DNA from: Bacillota bacterium
GTDB lineage: Bacteria > Bacillota > Clostridia > Lachnospirales > Anaerotignaceae
Assembly: GCA_019422105.1 (NCBI GenBank)
Contig: JAHZDZ010000005.1
Coordinates: 27,007-91,006 of the forward strand
Length of the DNA stretch: 64,000 nucleotides
Direction: 5' to 3'
Positions 43,157-52,374 of this stretch are shown piece after piece (the first letter of the stretch is position 1; each line of letters begins with the position of its first letter). The position numbers and the translations under genes are program-made. Below the pieces are notes generated by a model, which was given only the letters and a program-made list of their open reading frames with translations, had not been told where the DNA came from and did not search any database.

Positions 43157-43410
43157 TTGTATCCTCCTTTCAACATTCATATAAACCTCGAATAAAGATA
43201 GTTTGGTTTTTCATTCGGCAAATATGTATGAGAATAATTGTTATGCTTTCATTAAAAACAAAAATGCCAAAGGCTTTTTTACGCCTTTGGCTTTGTTGCT
43301 GTCATTTCTCAGCGAACTCTGTTTATCCTTTCTCCCACCCCTTAGAAGAACTGTTAATACGCCACGAAGTAACACCCATATGTCTATTGTTAATGCTCTT
43401 TAATAAAAAA

Positions 43411-43460
43411 CGGATTGACTCTATATCGTTCAATCCGTTAAAACAACCAATCGCTATTTT
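43411..43460. repeat. Copy of the CGGATTGA dispersed hairpin
   Basis: CGGATTGA / TCAATCCG arms at 43411-43437 followed by TTAAAACAACC and a TATTTTTTATT run. Downstream of the 43454 gene on the minus strand. Confidence 0.65.
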
Positions 43461-43756
43461 TTATTTGCATTATGAAAAATAAAAGCAATCTTTACACAGT
43501 CAATACCGACTATCATCGTATGATCTCCCGCCTTAAAAATCATGGGATCTCCGCCCTTTTTCACAATAACGGCGTCATTTCTTTTTTCGTCATCCTTCCA
43601 GTAGGATAATATGAAATATTCATCGTCTCCCTTTATCGTCCATTTGTAGTCCATCAGGGGACGGATATAATAATCTCCGTCACATTTGAAATATTCCATC
43701 ACACTGTTTTTCGCGCTTATATAATCCTGCACCGGTCTTTTTGCCTTCGCCGCCAT
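43454..43756 (-). CDS. Hypothetical protein, 100 residues
   Basis: The ATG at 43756 has GGAGG upstream. The protein (MAAKAKRPVQDYISAKNSVM) has a short helix and a beta-rich core with several tryptophan and tyrosine residues (YKWTIKGDDEYFILSYW). No signal peptide or recognised domain. It is a standalone gene downstream of uvrA in the same orientation. Confidence 0.7.
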   Translation of the reverse strand: MAAKAKRPVQDYISAKNSVMEYFKCDGDYYIRPLMDYKWTIKGDDEYFILSYWKDDEKRNDAVIVKKGGDPMIFKAGDHTMIVGIDCVKIAFIFHNANKK

Positions 43757-43875
43757 TTGAAACCTCCACATTTTGCTGTAATTCATATTTTGAGCTATCA
43801 TTACTATGGTACAATTGAAGCTCGTCCCTTGTCAATACAAAATATGCAAAATTTCAATATAATTGCAGATTCGCT

Positions 43876-46704
43876 TTATTCCAGGAATTTCTTCAGATAT
43901 TGTCCTGTGTAGGATTCTCTCACCTTCGCAATCTCCTCCGGCGTACCGCTTGCTACAATCTGGCCGCCGCCGTCACCGCCTTCCGGTCCCAAATCAATGA
44001 TATAGTCGGCTGTTTTAATGACGTCCAGATTATGCTCTATGACAACAACCGTATTGCCGCCCTCCGCCAATCTCTGCAAAATATAAATCAGCTTGTGGAC
44101 GTCTGCCGTATGAAGACCGGTTGTGGGCTCATCCAATATATACATGGTTTTCCCCGTGCTCTTTCTGCTCAGCTCCGTTGCCAGCTTCACTCTCTGCGCC
44201 TCGCCGCCGGAAAGTGTTGTGGAGGACTGGCCAAGCTTCACATAGGAAAGTCCCACATCATTGAGGGTTTGGATTTTTTCCTTTATTCTTGGAATATTCT
44301 CAAAAAATACCAATGCCTCTTCCACTGTCATATCCAATACGTCAGCTATGGTCTTTCCCTTGTATTTTACTTCAAGCGTTTCCCTGTTATACCTTTTTCC
44401 GCCGCACACCTCACAGGGTACATAAATATCGGGCAAAAAATGCATCTCTATTTTGATAATGCCGTCACCCGAGCAGGCTTCACAGCGTCCGCCCTTTACA
44501 TTAAAGCTGAAGCGCCCCTTCTGGTAGCCTCTCATCTTCGCCTCTGTTGTCTGGGCAAAAACATCCCTTATCATGTCAAAAAGCCCTGTATAGGTGGCAG
44601 GATTGCTTCGGGGTGTCCGCCCGATAGGAGACTGGTCAATATCTATGACCTTGTCAAGCTGCTCTATGCCCTCCATATCCCTGTGCTTTCCCGGCTTCAC
44701 CTTCGCTCTGTTTAAATCCCTTGCCAGCCTCTTGTACAATATCTCGTTGACCAGGGAGCTTTTGCCGGAGCCTGATACTCCCGTAACACAGGTAAAGACT
44801 CCCGTCGGTATTTTTACAGATATATTTTTCAGGTTATTCTCCGCAGCACCTGAAATTTTAATATACTTATCCTTTTCCACCCTCCGTCTTTCCTTCGGCA
44901 CCTCTATTTTTTTTCGGCCGCTCAGATAAGCGCCTGTCACAGAACGCCTGCATTTTTTTATCTTTTCCACATCGCCGCAGCAGATAACCTCTCCGCCCTC
45001 AGCTCCTGCCGCGGGACCGATATCCACAATATAATCCGCCGCATACATGGTATCCTCATCATGCTCTACCACTATCAGGGAATTGCCAATATCCCTGAGG
45101 TTTTTCAGGGTGTGCAGAAGCTTGTCGTTATCCCTTTGATGAAGTCCGATGCTGGGCTCGTCCAGTATATACACAACTCCCACAAGTCCGCTGCCTATCT
45201 GGGTAGCCAGCCTTATTCTCTGAGCCTCACCGCCGGAAAGAGTGCCTGCCGCACGGCTCAGCGTCAGATAATCAAGTCCCACATCCACAAGAAAACCTAT
45301 TCTGGCGTTAATCTCCTTCAGAATCTGATCCGCAATCATCTTATCCCTATCCGTCAGGGGAAGCACATGAAAAAATTCCTGTATCTGTATAATAGACATC
45401 TGGGTTACTTCGGATATATTTTTACCGCCGACTGTGATCGCCAAAACCTCCGGCCTTAATCTCATGCCATGGCAGGCAGGGCAGACGATATTTGTCATAT
45501 ACTCCTCATATTCTCCCCGCATTACCTCGCTTGTTTCACTGTAACGCCTCTGAAGATTATTGATGATGCCCTCAAAGCTATAGCTGTAGCTGCCGCCGCC
45601 ATAAGCGTTTTTATAGTTTACATCAAGCTTTTCTCCGCCTGTGCCGTAAAAAATAATATCCTTTATATTATCAGGCAGATCCTGGAACGGCACATCCAAA
45701 TCAAAATGGTATTTTTCAGACAGGGCCTGAAACAACACACCGCTCATACTGTCCGCCTTCGATATGGAATTGTAACCCGGGGCGACAATGGCTCCCTGAT
45801 TTATGCTCAAAGCAGGGTTCGGCACAATCAGCTGTGGATCAAATTTCATCTGCATGCCAAGTCCGGTGCACTCCGGACATGCGCCCGAGGGATTGTTAAA
45901 GGAAAAAAGACGGGGCTCAATCTCGGAGAGACTGATGCCGCAGTCCACACAGGAAAAGCTCTGGCTGAAGGTCCAGTCCTTCTCCCCATTGACATCCACT
46001 ACCAATAATCCCCCTGTCAGGGCGGAAACCGTCTCAATAGACTCCGTGAGTCTTTTTTGTATCCCTTCCTTAATAATAAGCCTGTCCACTACAATTTCTA
46101 TGGTATGCTTCTTATTTTTTTCCAGCTTGATATCCTCAGACAGCTCATAAAGAATACCGTCTACCCTCACACGCACATAGCCGCCCTTTCTGGCGTCCTC
46201 CAAAAGCTTCACATGCTCTCCCTTCCTGCCGCGCACAACCGGGGCGAGAAGCTGGATTTTCGTTCTCTCCGGCAGAGTCAATATCTGGTCTACTATCTGG
46301 TCTATGGTCTGTTTTTTGATTTCCTTGCCGCATTTTGGACAGTGAGGCACGCCGATGCGGGCAAACAAAAGACGAAGATAATCATAAATCTCCGTCACAG
46401 TGCCCACCGTTGACCTTGGATTGTGGCTTGTGGTTTTCTGATCGATAGATATGGCGGGGGAAAGCCCTTCGATATAATCTACATCAGGCTTTTCCATCTG
46501 CCCCAGAAACTGTCTGGCATAGGAGGACAGAGATTCCACATACCGCCTCTGCCCTTCCGCGTAAATTGTGTCAAAGGCGAGAGAGGACTTTCCCGATCCG
46601 CTGACGCCTGTAAAAACAACAAATTTATCTCTTGGTATCTCCAAATCTATATTTTTCAGGTTGTGTTCCCTTGCTCCCTTGATGATAATTTTATCCTTTG
46701 CCAT
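43876..46704 (-). CDS. uvrA: Excinuclease ABC subunit A
   Basis: This 942-residue DNA damage sensor has two ABC ATPase modules, each with VFTGVSGSGKSSL or CVTGVSGSGKSSL P-loops and LSGGEAQR signatures. It has CPKCG and CVDCG zinc sites and a second zinc finger CEACSGDGI...CEVCGGKR. It recognises bulky lesions and loads UvrB. uvrB is 20 bases upstream in the same operon; uvrC is not in the window. Confidence 0.98.
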   Translation of the reverse strand: MAKDKIIIKGAREHNLKNIDLEIPRDKFVVFTGVSGSGKSSLAFDTIYAEGQRRYVESLSSYARQFLGQMEKPDVDYIEGLSPAISIDQKTTSHNPRSTVGTVTEIYDYLRLLFARIGVPHCPKCGKEIKKQTIDQIVDQILTLPERTKIQLLAPVVRGRKGEHVKLLEDARKGGYVRVRVDGILYELSEDIKLEKNKKHTIEIVVDRLIIKEGIQKRLTESIETVSALTGGLLVVDVNGEKDWTFSQSFSCVDCGISLSEIEPRLFSFNNPSGACPECTGLGMQMKFDPQLIVPNPALSINQGAIVAPGYNSISKADSMSGVLFQALSEKYHFDLDVPFQDLPDNIKDIIFYGTGGEKLDVNYKNAYGGGSYSYSFEGIINNLQRRYSETSEVMRGEYEEYMTNIVCPACHGMRLRPEVLAITVGGKNISEVTQMSIIQIQEFFHVLPLTDRDKMIADQILKEINARIGFLVDVGLDYLTLSRAAGTLSGGEAQRIRLATQIGSGLVGVVYILDEPSIGLHQRDNDKLLHTLKNLRDIGNSLIVVEHDEDTMYAADYIVDIGPAAGAEGGEVICCGDVEKIKKCRRSVTGAYLSGRKKIEVPKERRRVEKDKYIKISGAAENNLKNISVKIPTGVFTCVTGVSGSGKSSLVNEILYKRLARDLNRAKVKPGKHRDMEGIEQLDKVIDIDQSPIGRTPRSNPATYTGLFDMIRDVFAQTTEAKMRGYQKGRFSFNVKGGRCEACSGDGIIKIEMHFLPDIYVPCEVCGGKRYNRETLEVKYKGKTIADVLDMTVEEALVFFENIPRIKEKIQTLNDVGLSYVKLGQSSTTLSGGEAQRVKLATELSRKSTGKTMYILDEPTTGLHTADVHKLIYILQRLAEGGNTVVVIEHNLDVIKTADYIIDLGPEGGDGGGQIVASGTPEEIAKVRESYTGQYLKKFLE

Positions 46705-46723
46705 GGTTCCTCCTATTGTATTC

Positions 46724-48709
46724 TTATGAATCCTGTAAAGCTTTCTTCAGCTCCAGTATTTTGTCTCTCAGTTCCGCCGCCCTCTCAAACTGCAAATCCC
46801 TGGCAGCTGCCTTCATATCCTTGTCCATTTTCTTAATAGCTGCTAAAAGCTCGTCCTTATTCATGGATTCCGGATCCTTTTCAAATCCAAATTTACTTTT
46901 TTCCTCTACCTCTGTGGTAGCCTGAATAATTTCATACACCTTCTTTATAATTGTCTGGGGTGTAATACCATGCTCCTCGTTATATTCCTCCTGAATATAG
47001 CGTCTCCTGTTCGTTTCCGAAATTGCCTTTCGCATGGAGTCTGTCATAACGTCCGCGTACATGATAACGCGGCCCTCCGCATTTCTGGCGGCCCGCCCTA
47101 TGGTCTGTATCAGAGATGTTTCCGAGCGCAGAAATCCTTCCTTGTCCGCGTCCAGTATGGCCACAAGAGATACCTCCGGGATATCAAGTCCCTCTCTTAA
47201 AAGATTGATACCTACCAGCACATCAAATACATCCATTCTCAAATCACGTATGATTTCAAGTCTCTCCAATGTGTCAATATCCGAATGGAGATACCGCACT
47301 CTCACACCTGCCTCCCGCATATAGTCCGTCAGCCTCTCGGCCATCTTCTTAGTCAGAGTTGTTATCAGTACCTTCCGGCCCTTCTCTGTCGTTTTGCGCA
47401 CCTCGCCGATAAGGTCATCTATCTGCCCCTGAACCGGCTTAATGGTAATCTCCGGATCCAAAAGGCCCGTGGGGCGTATAATCTGCTCAGCAGTCTGCTC
47501 AGAGTGGGCAGCCTCATAGGAGGAGGGCGTTGCGGAAACAAAGAGCATCTGATGAATCTTCCCCTCAAACTCATTAAACTTCAGCGGTCTGTTGTCAAGA
47601 GCTGAGGGCAGACGGAAGCCATATTCCGCCAGCGTCGTCTTTCTGGATCGGTCCCCCTCATACATACCCCTGACCTGCGGTATGGTAACATGGGATTCAT
47701 CCACAATAATGAGAAAATCCTTGGGGAAAAAGTCCAGCAGAGTACTGGGGGGCGTCCCCGCCTCTCTCAGCTCCAGATGTCTGGAATAGTTCTCAATACC
47801 GGTACAGTAGCCCATCTCCCGCATCATCTCAATATCATAGTTGGTTCTCTGCTCCAGTCTCTGCGCCTCCAAAAGCTTATCCTCGCTTCGGAGTACCTTA
47901 AGCCTGTCGTTTAGCTCCTCCTCAATGCGGCGGATAGCCTCCTCCATTTTATCCGGCGGCGTCACATAATGGGACGCTGGAAAAATAACCACATGCTTTC
48001 TCTCTCCCAGTATTTCCCCTGTCAATACATCTATCTCCGTAATACGGTCTATCTCGTCACCGAAAAACTCCACACGTATGGCATGCTCACTGCTGGCCAC
48101 AGGAAATATCTCAACCACATCCCCCCTCACACGGAATGTGCCGCGGATGAAGTTCATATCGTTTCTGTCATACTGTATACTCAAAAGCTTTCTGAGCACT
48201 TCATCCCTGTCCTTTATCATACCGGGGCGCAAAGAAAGCATCATCTCACGGTAGCTTTCCGGATCACCCAAACCATAAATACAGGACACACTGGCCACAA
48301 TCAATACATCTTCCCTCTCAAAAAGGGCGGAAGTCGCAGAATGGCGCAGCTTGTCTATCTCATCGTTAATGGAGGAATCCTTTTCAATATAGGTGTCAGA
48401 GCTTGGCACATATGCCTCCGGCTGATAATAATCATAATAGGAAACAAAATATTCCACGGCATTGTTGGGAAAGAACTCCTTAAACTCGCTGTAAAGCTGT
48501 GCGGCAAGGGTTTTATTATGGGCAATGACAAGCGTGGGCTTTTGAATTCTCTCCACAATATTTGCCATCGTAAATGTTTTTCCCGATCCTGTAACTCCTA
48601 AAAGGGTCTGAAATTTTTTACCCTCCTGAAATCCCTTTGTCAATGTCTCAATCGCCTGAGGCTGATCGCCTGTGGGCCTATAACTGGATACTAACTGAAA
48701 AGCGGGCAT
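46724..48709 (-). CDS. uvrB: Excinuclease ABC subunit B
   Basis: This 661-residue helicase-like protein has the Walker A LLGVTGSGKTFTMAN, the beta-hairpin region YYDYYQPEAYVPSSDTYIEK and DESH box in IIVDESHVTIPQ. The C-terminal UVR domain (LQFERAAELRDKILELKKAL) binds UvrC. First gene of uvrBA. No LexA-like box was identified upstream with confidence. Confidence 0.98.
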   Translation of the reverse strand: MPAFQLVSSYRPTGDQPQAIETLTKGFQEGKKFQTLLGVTGSGKTFTMANIVERIQKPTLVIAHNKTLAAQLYSEFKEFFPNNAVEYFVSYYDYYQPEAYVPSSDTYIEKDSSINDEIDKLRHSATSALFEREDVLIVASVSCIYGLGDPESYREMMLSLRPGMIKDRDEVLRKLLSIQYDRNDMNFIRGTFRVRGDVVEIFPVASSEHAIRVEFFGDEIDRITEIDVLTGEILGERKHVVIFPASHYVTPPDKMEEAIRRIEEELNDRLKVLRSEDKLLEAQRLEQRTNYDIEMMREMGYCTGIENYSRHLELREAGTPPSTLLDFFPKDFLIIVDESHVTIPQVRGMYEGDRSRKTTLAEYGFRLPSALDNRPLKFNEFEGKIHQMLFVSATPSSYEAAHSEQTAEQIIRPTGLLDPEITIKPVQGQIDDLIGEVRKTTEKGRKVLITTLTKKMAERLTDYMREAGVRVRYLHSDIDTLERLEIIRDLRMDVFDVLVGINLLREGLDIPEVSLVAILDADKEGFLRSETSLIQTIGRAARNAEGRVIMYADVMTDSMRKAISETNRRRYIQEEYNEEHGITPQTIIKKVYEIIQATTEVEEKSKFGFEKDPESMNKDELLAAIKKMDKDMKAAARDLQFERAAELRDKILELKKALQDS

Positions 48710-49059
48710 TTTTTCACCTCCAAACGAGAACTTTTGTTCCCATTATAACACATTTTTTAACATTATAGCAGAAAATTTTCCGAAAAAAACCCATAACTTT
48801 TTGGCTGTTTTTCCAAAATATTCACTTATTGTGAGAATAATATACTACAAAATATATGTTCGGTCAACAGAAAGCCATTGTTTCTTACTATCTCTCTTTT
48901 TATATTCCTATTTTCTGAAACAATTCAATTTGGAAAAATAAAAGTACAATGTTCACAACAGCCACAAAACTTTCCATTCACGTAAAAAGGGATAGCTTCA
49001 AAGGAAGCTATCACCAGACTGTCAATAAACCTATTTTCAGGTCGCGGAAAGGTTCGGAA

Positions 49060-49427
49060 ATGGTCAGCACTTTTTCGCTTCGCTTAAAAGCCGCCACTGC
49101 GGATTTTGTTCTCTCTCCTCAACGCTTACACACTTCATATGTTTGGCGTTTTCGTCGAAAGTCGCTCCAAAATCCTTGGGTTGCGCTTTGGTCGTTCCTC
49201 CCGTCGCTCACACCTTCGGCGGGTGGCTCTATCTTGCCACTGCATGGTCAGCACTTTTTCGCTTCGCTTAAAAGCCGCCACTGCGGATTTTGTTCTCTCT
49301 CCTCAACGCTTACACACTTCATATGTTTGGCGTTTTCGTTGAAAGTCGCTCCAAAATCCTTGGGTTGCGCTTTGGTCGTTATTCCCGTCGCTCACACCTT
49401 CGGCATCTCCGTCTATCTTTGGTACTA
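49060..49427. repeat. 184-base tandem duplication
   Basis: ATGGTCAGCACTTTTTCGCT starts both copies, at 49060 and 49244. The copies are almost identical for about 150 bases and diverge after CACACCTTCGGC. The near identity points to a recent event. Confidence 0.9.
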
Positions 49428-49684
49428 CCAGCAGTTAACATAACTGCGAGAGGTTTGGGGTGCATTAAAACGTTTTCTGAATAGAATCCGTAAGGCAGGC
49501 CTGCCCGACTGACGGTTTCCGGCAAATGATATTTGCGGGAGGCCCTGAGAAAAAGCCTTGTTTCAAGGAGACAGCGCGGAGAACACCGCGCCGAGCAAAG
49601 CGAGCCTTGCAAAGCAAGATGTTGACCATAACAGAAGTCAAACCTTGTGCGAAGAAACAGGGGCTTTATACTTCTGCCAAACTC

Positions 49685-49708
49685 AAAAAAGTCCCTTTGG
49701 GACTTTTT
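49685..49708. terminator. Bidirectional terminator after the first GPH symporter gene
   Basis: AAAAAAGTCCC / GGACTTTTTT hairpin with a short loop, 47 bases beyond the stop codon at 49755. Confidence 0.75.
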
Positions 49709-49754
49709 TGACACGCCAGGGGTAGCTTCAAAGAAGCTATCCCTTTTACATTTC

Positions 49755-51161
49755 CTATAATAAATCCTGAAATTCCGCTGTAGAATAGGTTTCACCCTTT
49801 TTACGCCTCTCCAGCGCCCCCAGAATTGCCTCATACTTCCTCTTTGTCAGCGGGTAGGCAATAACACACAGCGCGGCCATTATTCCGATTGCTCCCGGAA
49901 TCAGTGTATTTAGAAAAAGAATGGTTTTCTCAGCTAGTCTTTCCTTTCCGGGAATCCCATAGCCTCCTATCTGCAAGACAATTCCCGTCACCTGCAGGGC
50001 AAGCGCTGCCCCCATTTTCTGACAAAAGCTCAAAGCAGCTGTAATTGCGCCGTCCCGCCGCTTATTGTTGATCCACTCATCCACCTCATTGATATCGTAC
50101 ATCATGGAATAATACAATGTCCAGAATGTTGTATCCCCAAAAGTGTAGAGAAGAGCCATGGCAATGAGAAAGGCAAAGCTCGGAAAGCCAATAAAGGCAA
50201 ACAGACACATTCCAATGCCGGAAAACAGCATGGCGTAACAGTAAACCTGTTTTTTGTCAAACCTTCTTGCTAAAAAGTCCACGACGGGAATCCAGACAAT
50301 GGACAGAAGAGAAAAAACAGTAAAATATAGTGACTGCTTCTCAGCGCCGTAATGCAGATTGTTAGTCATCAGAAAAACTGGGCCGCTGGATGCCATAGAG
50401 CATACCAAAGCCCACAATACCACTGAGCCGGCCAAAAATTTTACCGGTCTGAGCTTAAATATGGACAGATATGATTTTATGATGTTTTCCTTCTCCACTT
50501 CTTCGGCCTGTTCCATCTCCAGATTTTCTTTTGTAAACAGTACACAAATCACAATGACAGTAGCTACGAGAATGCCAAAAATAATTCCGACATTTCTCCA
50601 GCCGGCAATTGTAGAGCCCCCAGCTCTCTCTGTAAGAGAAACAATCATAGGAGGAGCCGCAGAAGCTAAAAATACAGCGATATATAAAAATACACTGGCC
50701 CATACGCGGATGGAGGTGCGTTCCTCAAAATTTTCCGTTATCTCACCGCCAAGCGCAAAGAAGGGAATGACATATATAGTATAAACAGTCCAGAAAAACA
50801 TGGAAATCAGAATGAAATAGATACTTTTCACATTGCTGGAAAAGCTGACGTTATTGAAAAGAAGAAAGGTACAAATTCCGTAAGGTACTGCTGCAGCAAT
50901 CATAAAGGGCCTCCTTTTTCCGTGCCTGCCCTTCAAATTATCTGACAAATAACCAATAATCGGGTCCGTCACCGCGTCCCATATGACTGCTATCAATGAA
51001 ATAGTGCCCGCCACCGCCGGCGGGATTGCGGCAATATCCGTCAAAAAAAATAAAAAAAAGTAATAAAAAACATTAAACCCCAATGAATCCCCCATTTGCC
51101 CAATACCGTAACCAAGCTTTGTCTTAAATCCAATTGTTATTGATTTTCCTGTCTTATCCAT
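49755..51161 (-). CDS. GPH-family (glycoside-pentoside-hexuronide:cation) symporter, copy 1
   Basis: The ATG at 51161 follows AGGAGTGAGAGG, giving 468 residues with about twelve membrane segments. GPH signatures: KTKLGYGIGQMGDSLGFNVF, FLTDIAAIPPAVAG, WDAVTDPIIGYLSD. Transports a sugar derivative or other small solute with a cation. It is highly similar to the second copy at 53377-54792. A sigma-54 promoter lies upstream. Substrate unknown. Confidence 0.92.
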   Translation of the reverse strand: MDKTGKSITIGFKTKLGYGIGQMGDSLGFNVFYYFFLFFLTDIAAIPPAVAGTISLIAVIWDAVTDPIIGYLSDNLKGRHGKRRPFMIAAAVPYGICTFLLFNNVSFSSNVKSIYFILISMFFWTVYTIYVIPFFALGGEITENFEERTSIRVWASVFLYIAVFLASAAPPMIVSLTERAGGSTIAGWRNVGIIFGILVATVIVICVLFTKENLEMEQAEEVEKENIIKSYLSIFKLRPVKFLAGSVVLWALVCSMASSGPVFLMTNNLHYGAEKQSLYFTVFSLLSIVWIPVVDFLARRFDKKQVYCYAMLFSGIGMCLFAFIGFPSFAFLIAMALLYTFGDTTFWTLYYSMMYDINEVDEWINNKRRDGAITAALSFCQKMGAALALQVTGIVLQIGGYGIPGKERLAEKTILFLNTLIPGAIGIMAALCVIAYPLTKRKYEAILGALERRKKGETYSTAEFQDLL

Positions 51162-51203
51162 CCTCTCACTCCTTTGTAATATCAAGCAATGTCTTTTTTA
51201 ATA

Positions 51204-51218
51204 GCAAAAATGATGCCA
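51204..51218 (-). promoter_or_regulatory. Sigma-54 promoter of the first GPH symporter
   Basis: TGGCATCATTTTTGC on the minus strand has the -24 GG and -12 GC at the correct ten-base distance. It lies about 43 bases upstream of the start codon. Confidence 0.8.
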
Positions 51219-51265
51219 ATAAAAAAGCAGTAAATATGTTTAAATAGAGCCTGATTTTACAAAGC

Positions 51266-51307
51266 AAAAGGGCTATATGTAAAAAGAAATTTACATATAG
51301 CCCTTTT
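51266..51307. terminator. Long bidirectional terminator between GNAT and GPH genes
   Basis: AAAAGGGCTATATGTAAA / TTTACATATAGCCCTTTT perfect 18-base arms with a six-base loop. It probably ends the GNAT transcript and isolates the downstream sigma-54 promoter. Confidence 0.85.
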
Positions 51308-51483
51308 TGTATCCATTTCTGTACAAAAATGTATTACAAAACATTCTTTTTTCTTTCTCTTTCTCCAAAAGGAAATATAATTTTACATAGTAAATTATAA
51401 TTGACTATTACACTGTTATATCCCTTTTCAATAGGAACAACTGCTTTTGCCCATTCCATACCATCGGAACAATTAGACGGAGA

Positions 51484-51927
51484 TTACCGTTCTTTTTTCA
51501 GATAAACCATATCAACCAGCTGTATTCCATCTTCAAATATTGGATGGTCATAATTATCCACAAAAAAGTTTTTTATTCTGTGCGATACAGTAAAGCCGCA
51601 GCCTGTATAAAAGGAAAGAGCAGAGAGACAGTCTCCGGTTCCCACAAACAGAGTAGCACAGTCGGGGTAATAATCGAATAAGAATTCTATCAGGCCCTTC
51701 CCATAGCCCTTTCGTTGATATTCAGGTAAAACAGCAATGTTTTTCAACTCATAAACACCATAGGTTTCTTTGATTGCCACGCACTCAGCTTTTACGCCAT
51801 TCTCATCCAAAATAAACATATCGCCACTCTCAAGGTATTTATCTATCATATTTTCCTGTTCATCAGCCAACAGCAGTAAATCAATATATTCTTTTTTGGC
51901 ACCCGTAACTTTTTTTATCTTCATCAT
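51484..51927 (-). CDS. GNAT-family N-acetyltransferase
   Basis: This 147-residue protein has the acetyl-CoA site VLPEYQRKGYGKGLIEFLFD and the C-terminal GNAT strand LSALSFYTGCGFTVSHRIKN. It follows GGGAGGGG. Substrate is unknown. It lies between the two GPH transcription units but is not clearly tied to them. Confidence 0.9.
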   Translation of the reverse strand: MMKIKKVTGAKKEYIDLLLLADEQENMIDKYLESGDMFILDENGVKAECVAIKETYGVYELKNIAVLPEYQRKGYGKGLIEFLFDYYPDCATLFVGTGDCLSALSFYTGCGFTVSHRIKNFFVDNYDHPIFEDGIQLVDMVYLKKER

Positions 51928-52374
51928 TTATCCCCTCCCGCAAATTAAAATTTGTCCGCCTGTTAAAAGTAACATCCTGTTCTTTACTTTAAATTCAAAG
52001 CAGTATACCTGTCAAGATATTTCAGATATTATCATCTTATATCCCGGCACCGTAATATTTGGAAGAGGATAAATTGTATTTTCTATCACACTCTGTCAAG
52101 TGCAGCCGATGTAAATTTTAAAAGCGGTTCTTTATTTCTCATACCTGGCGCCAATAAAAAATTTTGTATTCCTTTTCGATTCCGATTTTTTTGATGCGTC
52201 AAACCATCTGGTGGCCGTAATAAAAAAAGTATTGAAAAACAGATTGTTCTCATTATGCCAGTCCGAAACAAACGCCCTGCGTATTTTAAGGATGCAGCAA
52301 AAACAAGATTAAGGAAACGAGTTGAACAGAAAACTGTTCAACCCATAAAGCACCATTCCGCTGCTGTTATTTTT
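51928..52374. other. Spacer, possibly holding a decayed coding fragment
   Basis: In plus-strand frames, SSAADVNFKSGSLFLIPGAN and, after a frame shift, FFDASNHLVAVIKKVLKNRL can be read around 52090-52310. They look protein-like but match nothing I recognise and have no start. I regard this as a possible gene remnant only. Confidence 0.3.

Larger units (their letters stand above)
48710..49754. repeat. 1.05 kb gene-free repeat region
   Basis: The region contains a 184-base tandem duplication (49060-49243 and 49244-49427), hairpins GATAGCTTC / GAAGCTATC at 48991-49012 and GGGGTAGCTTC / GAAGCTATCCC at 49719-49743 in opposed orientation, and an inverted copy of the 28.85 kb dispersed repeat at about 49560-49710. 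Small open frames in it (for example MFSLLNAYTLHMF...) are artefacts of the duplication, as they lack ribosome binding sites. Confidence 0.75.

Noticed and set aside
49106..49484. Short repeated frames in the 184-base duplication
   Set aside because: Same peptide twice because of the DNA duplication; no ribosome binding site and no stable codon pattern.
52086..52271. 61-codon minus-strand frame
   Set aside because: No ribosome binding site, no similarity; the region may be a decayed plus-strand fragment, which I list only as a weak possibility.
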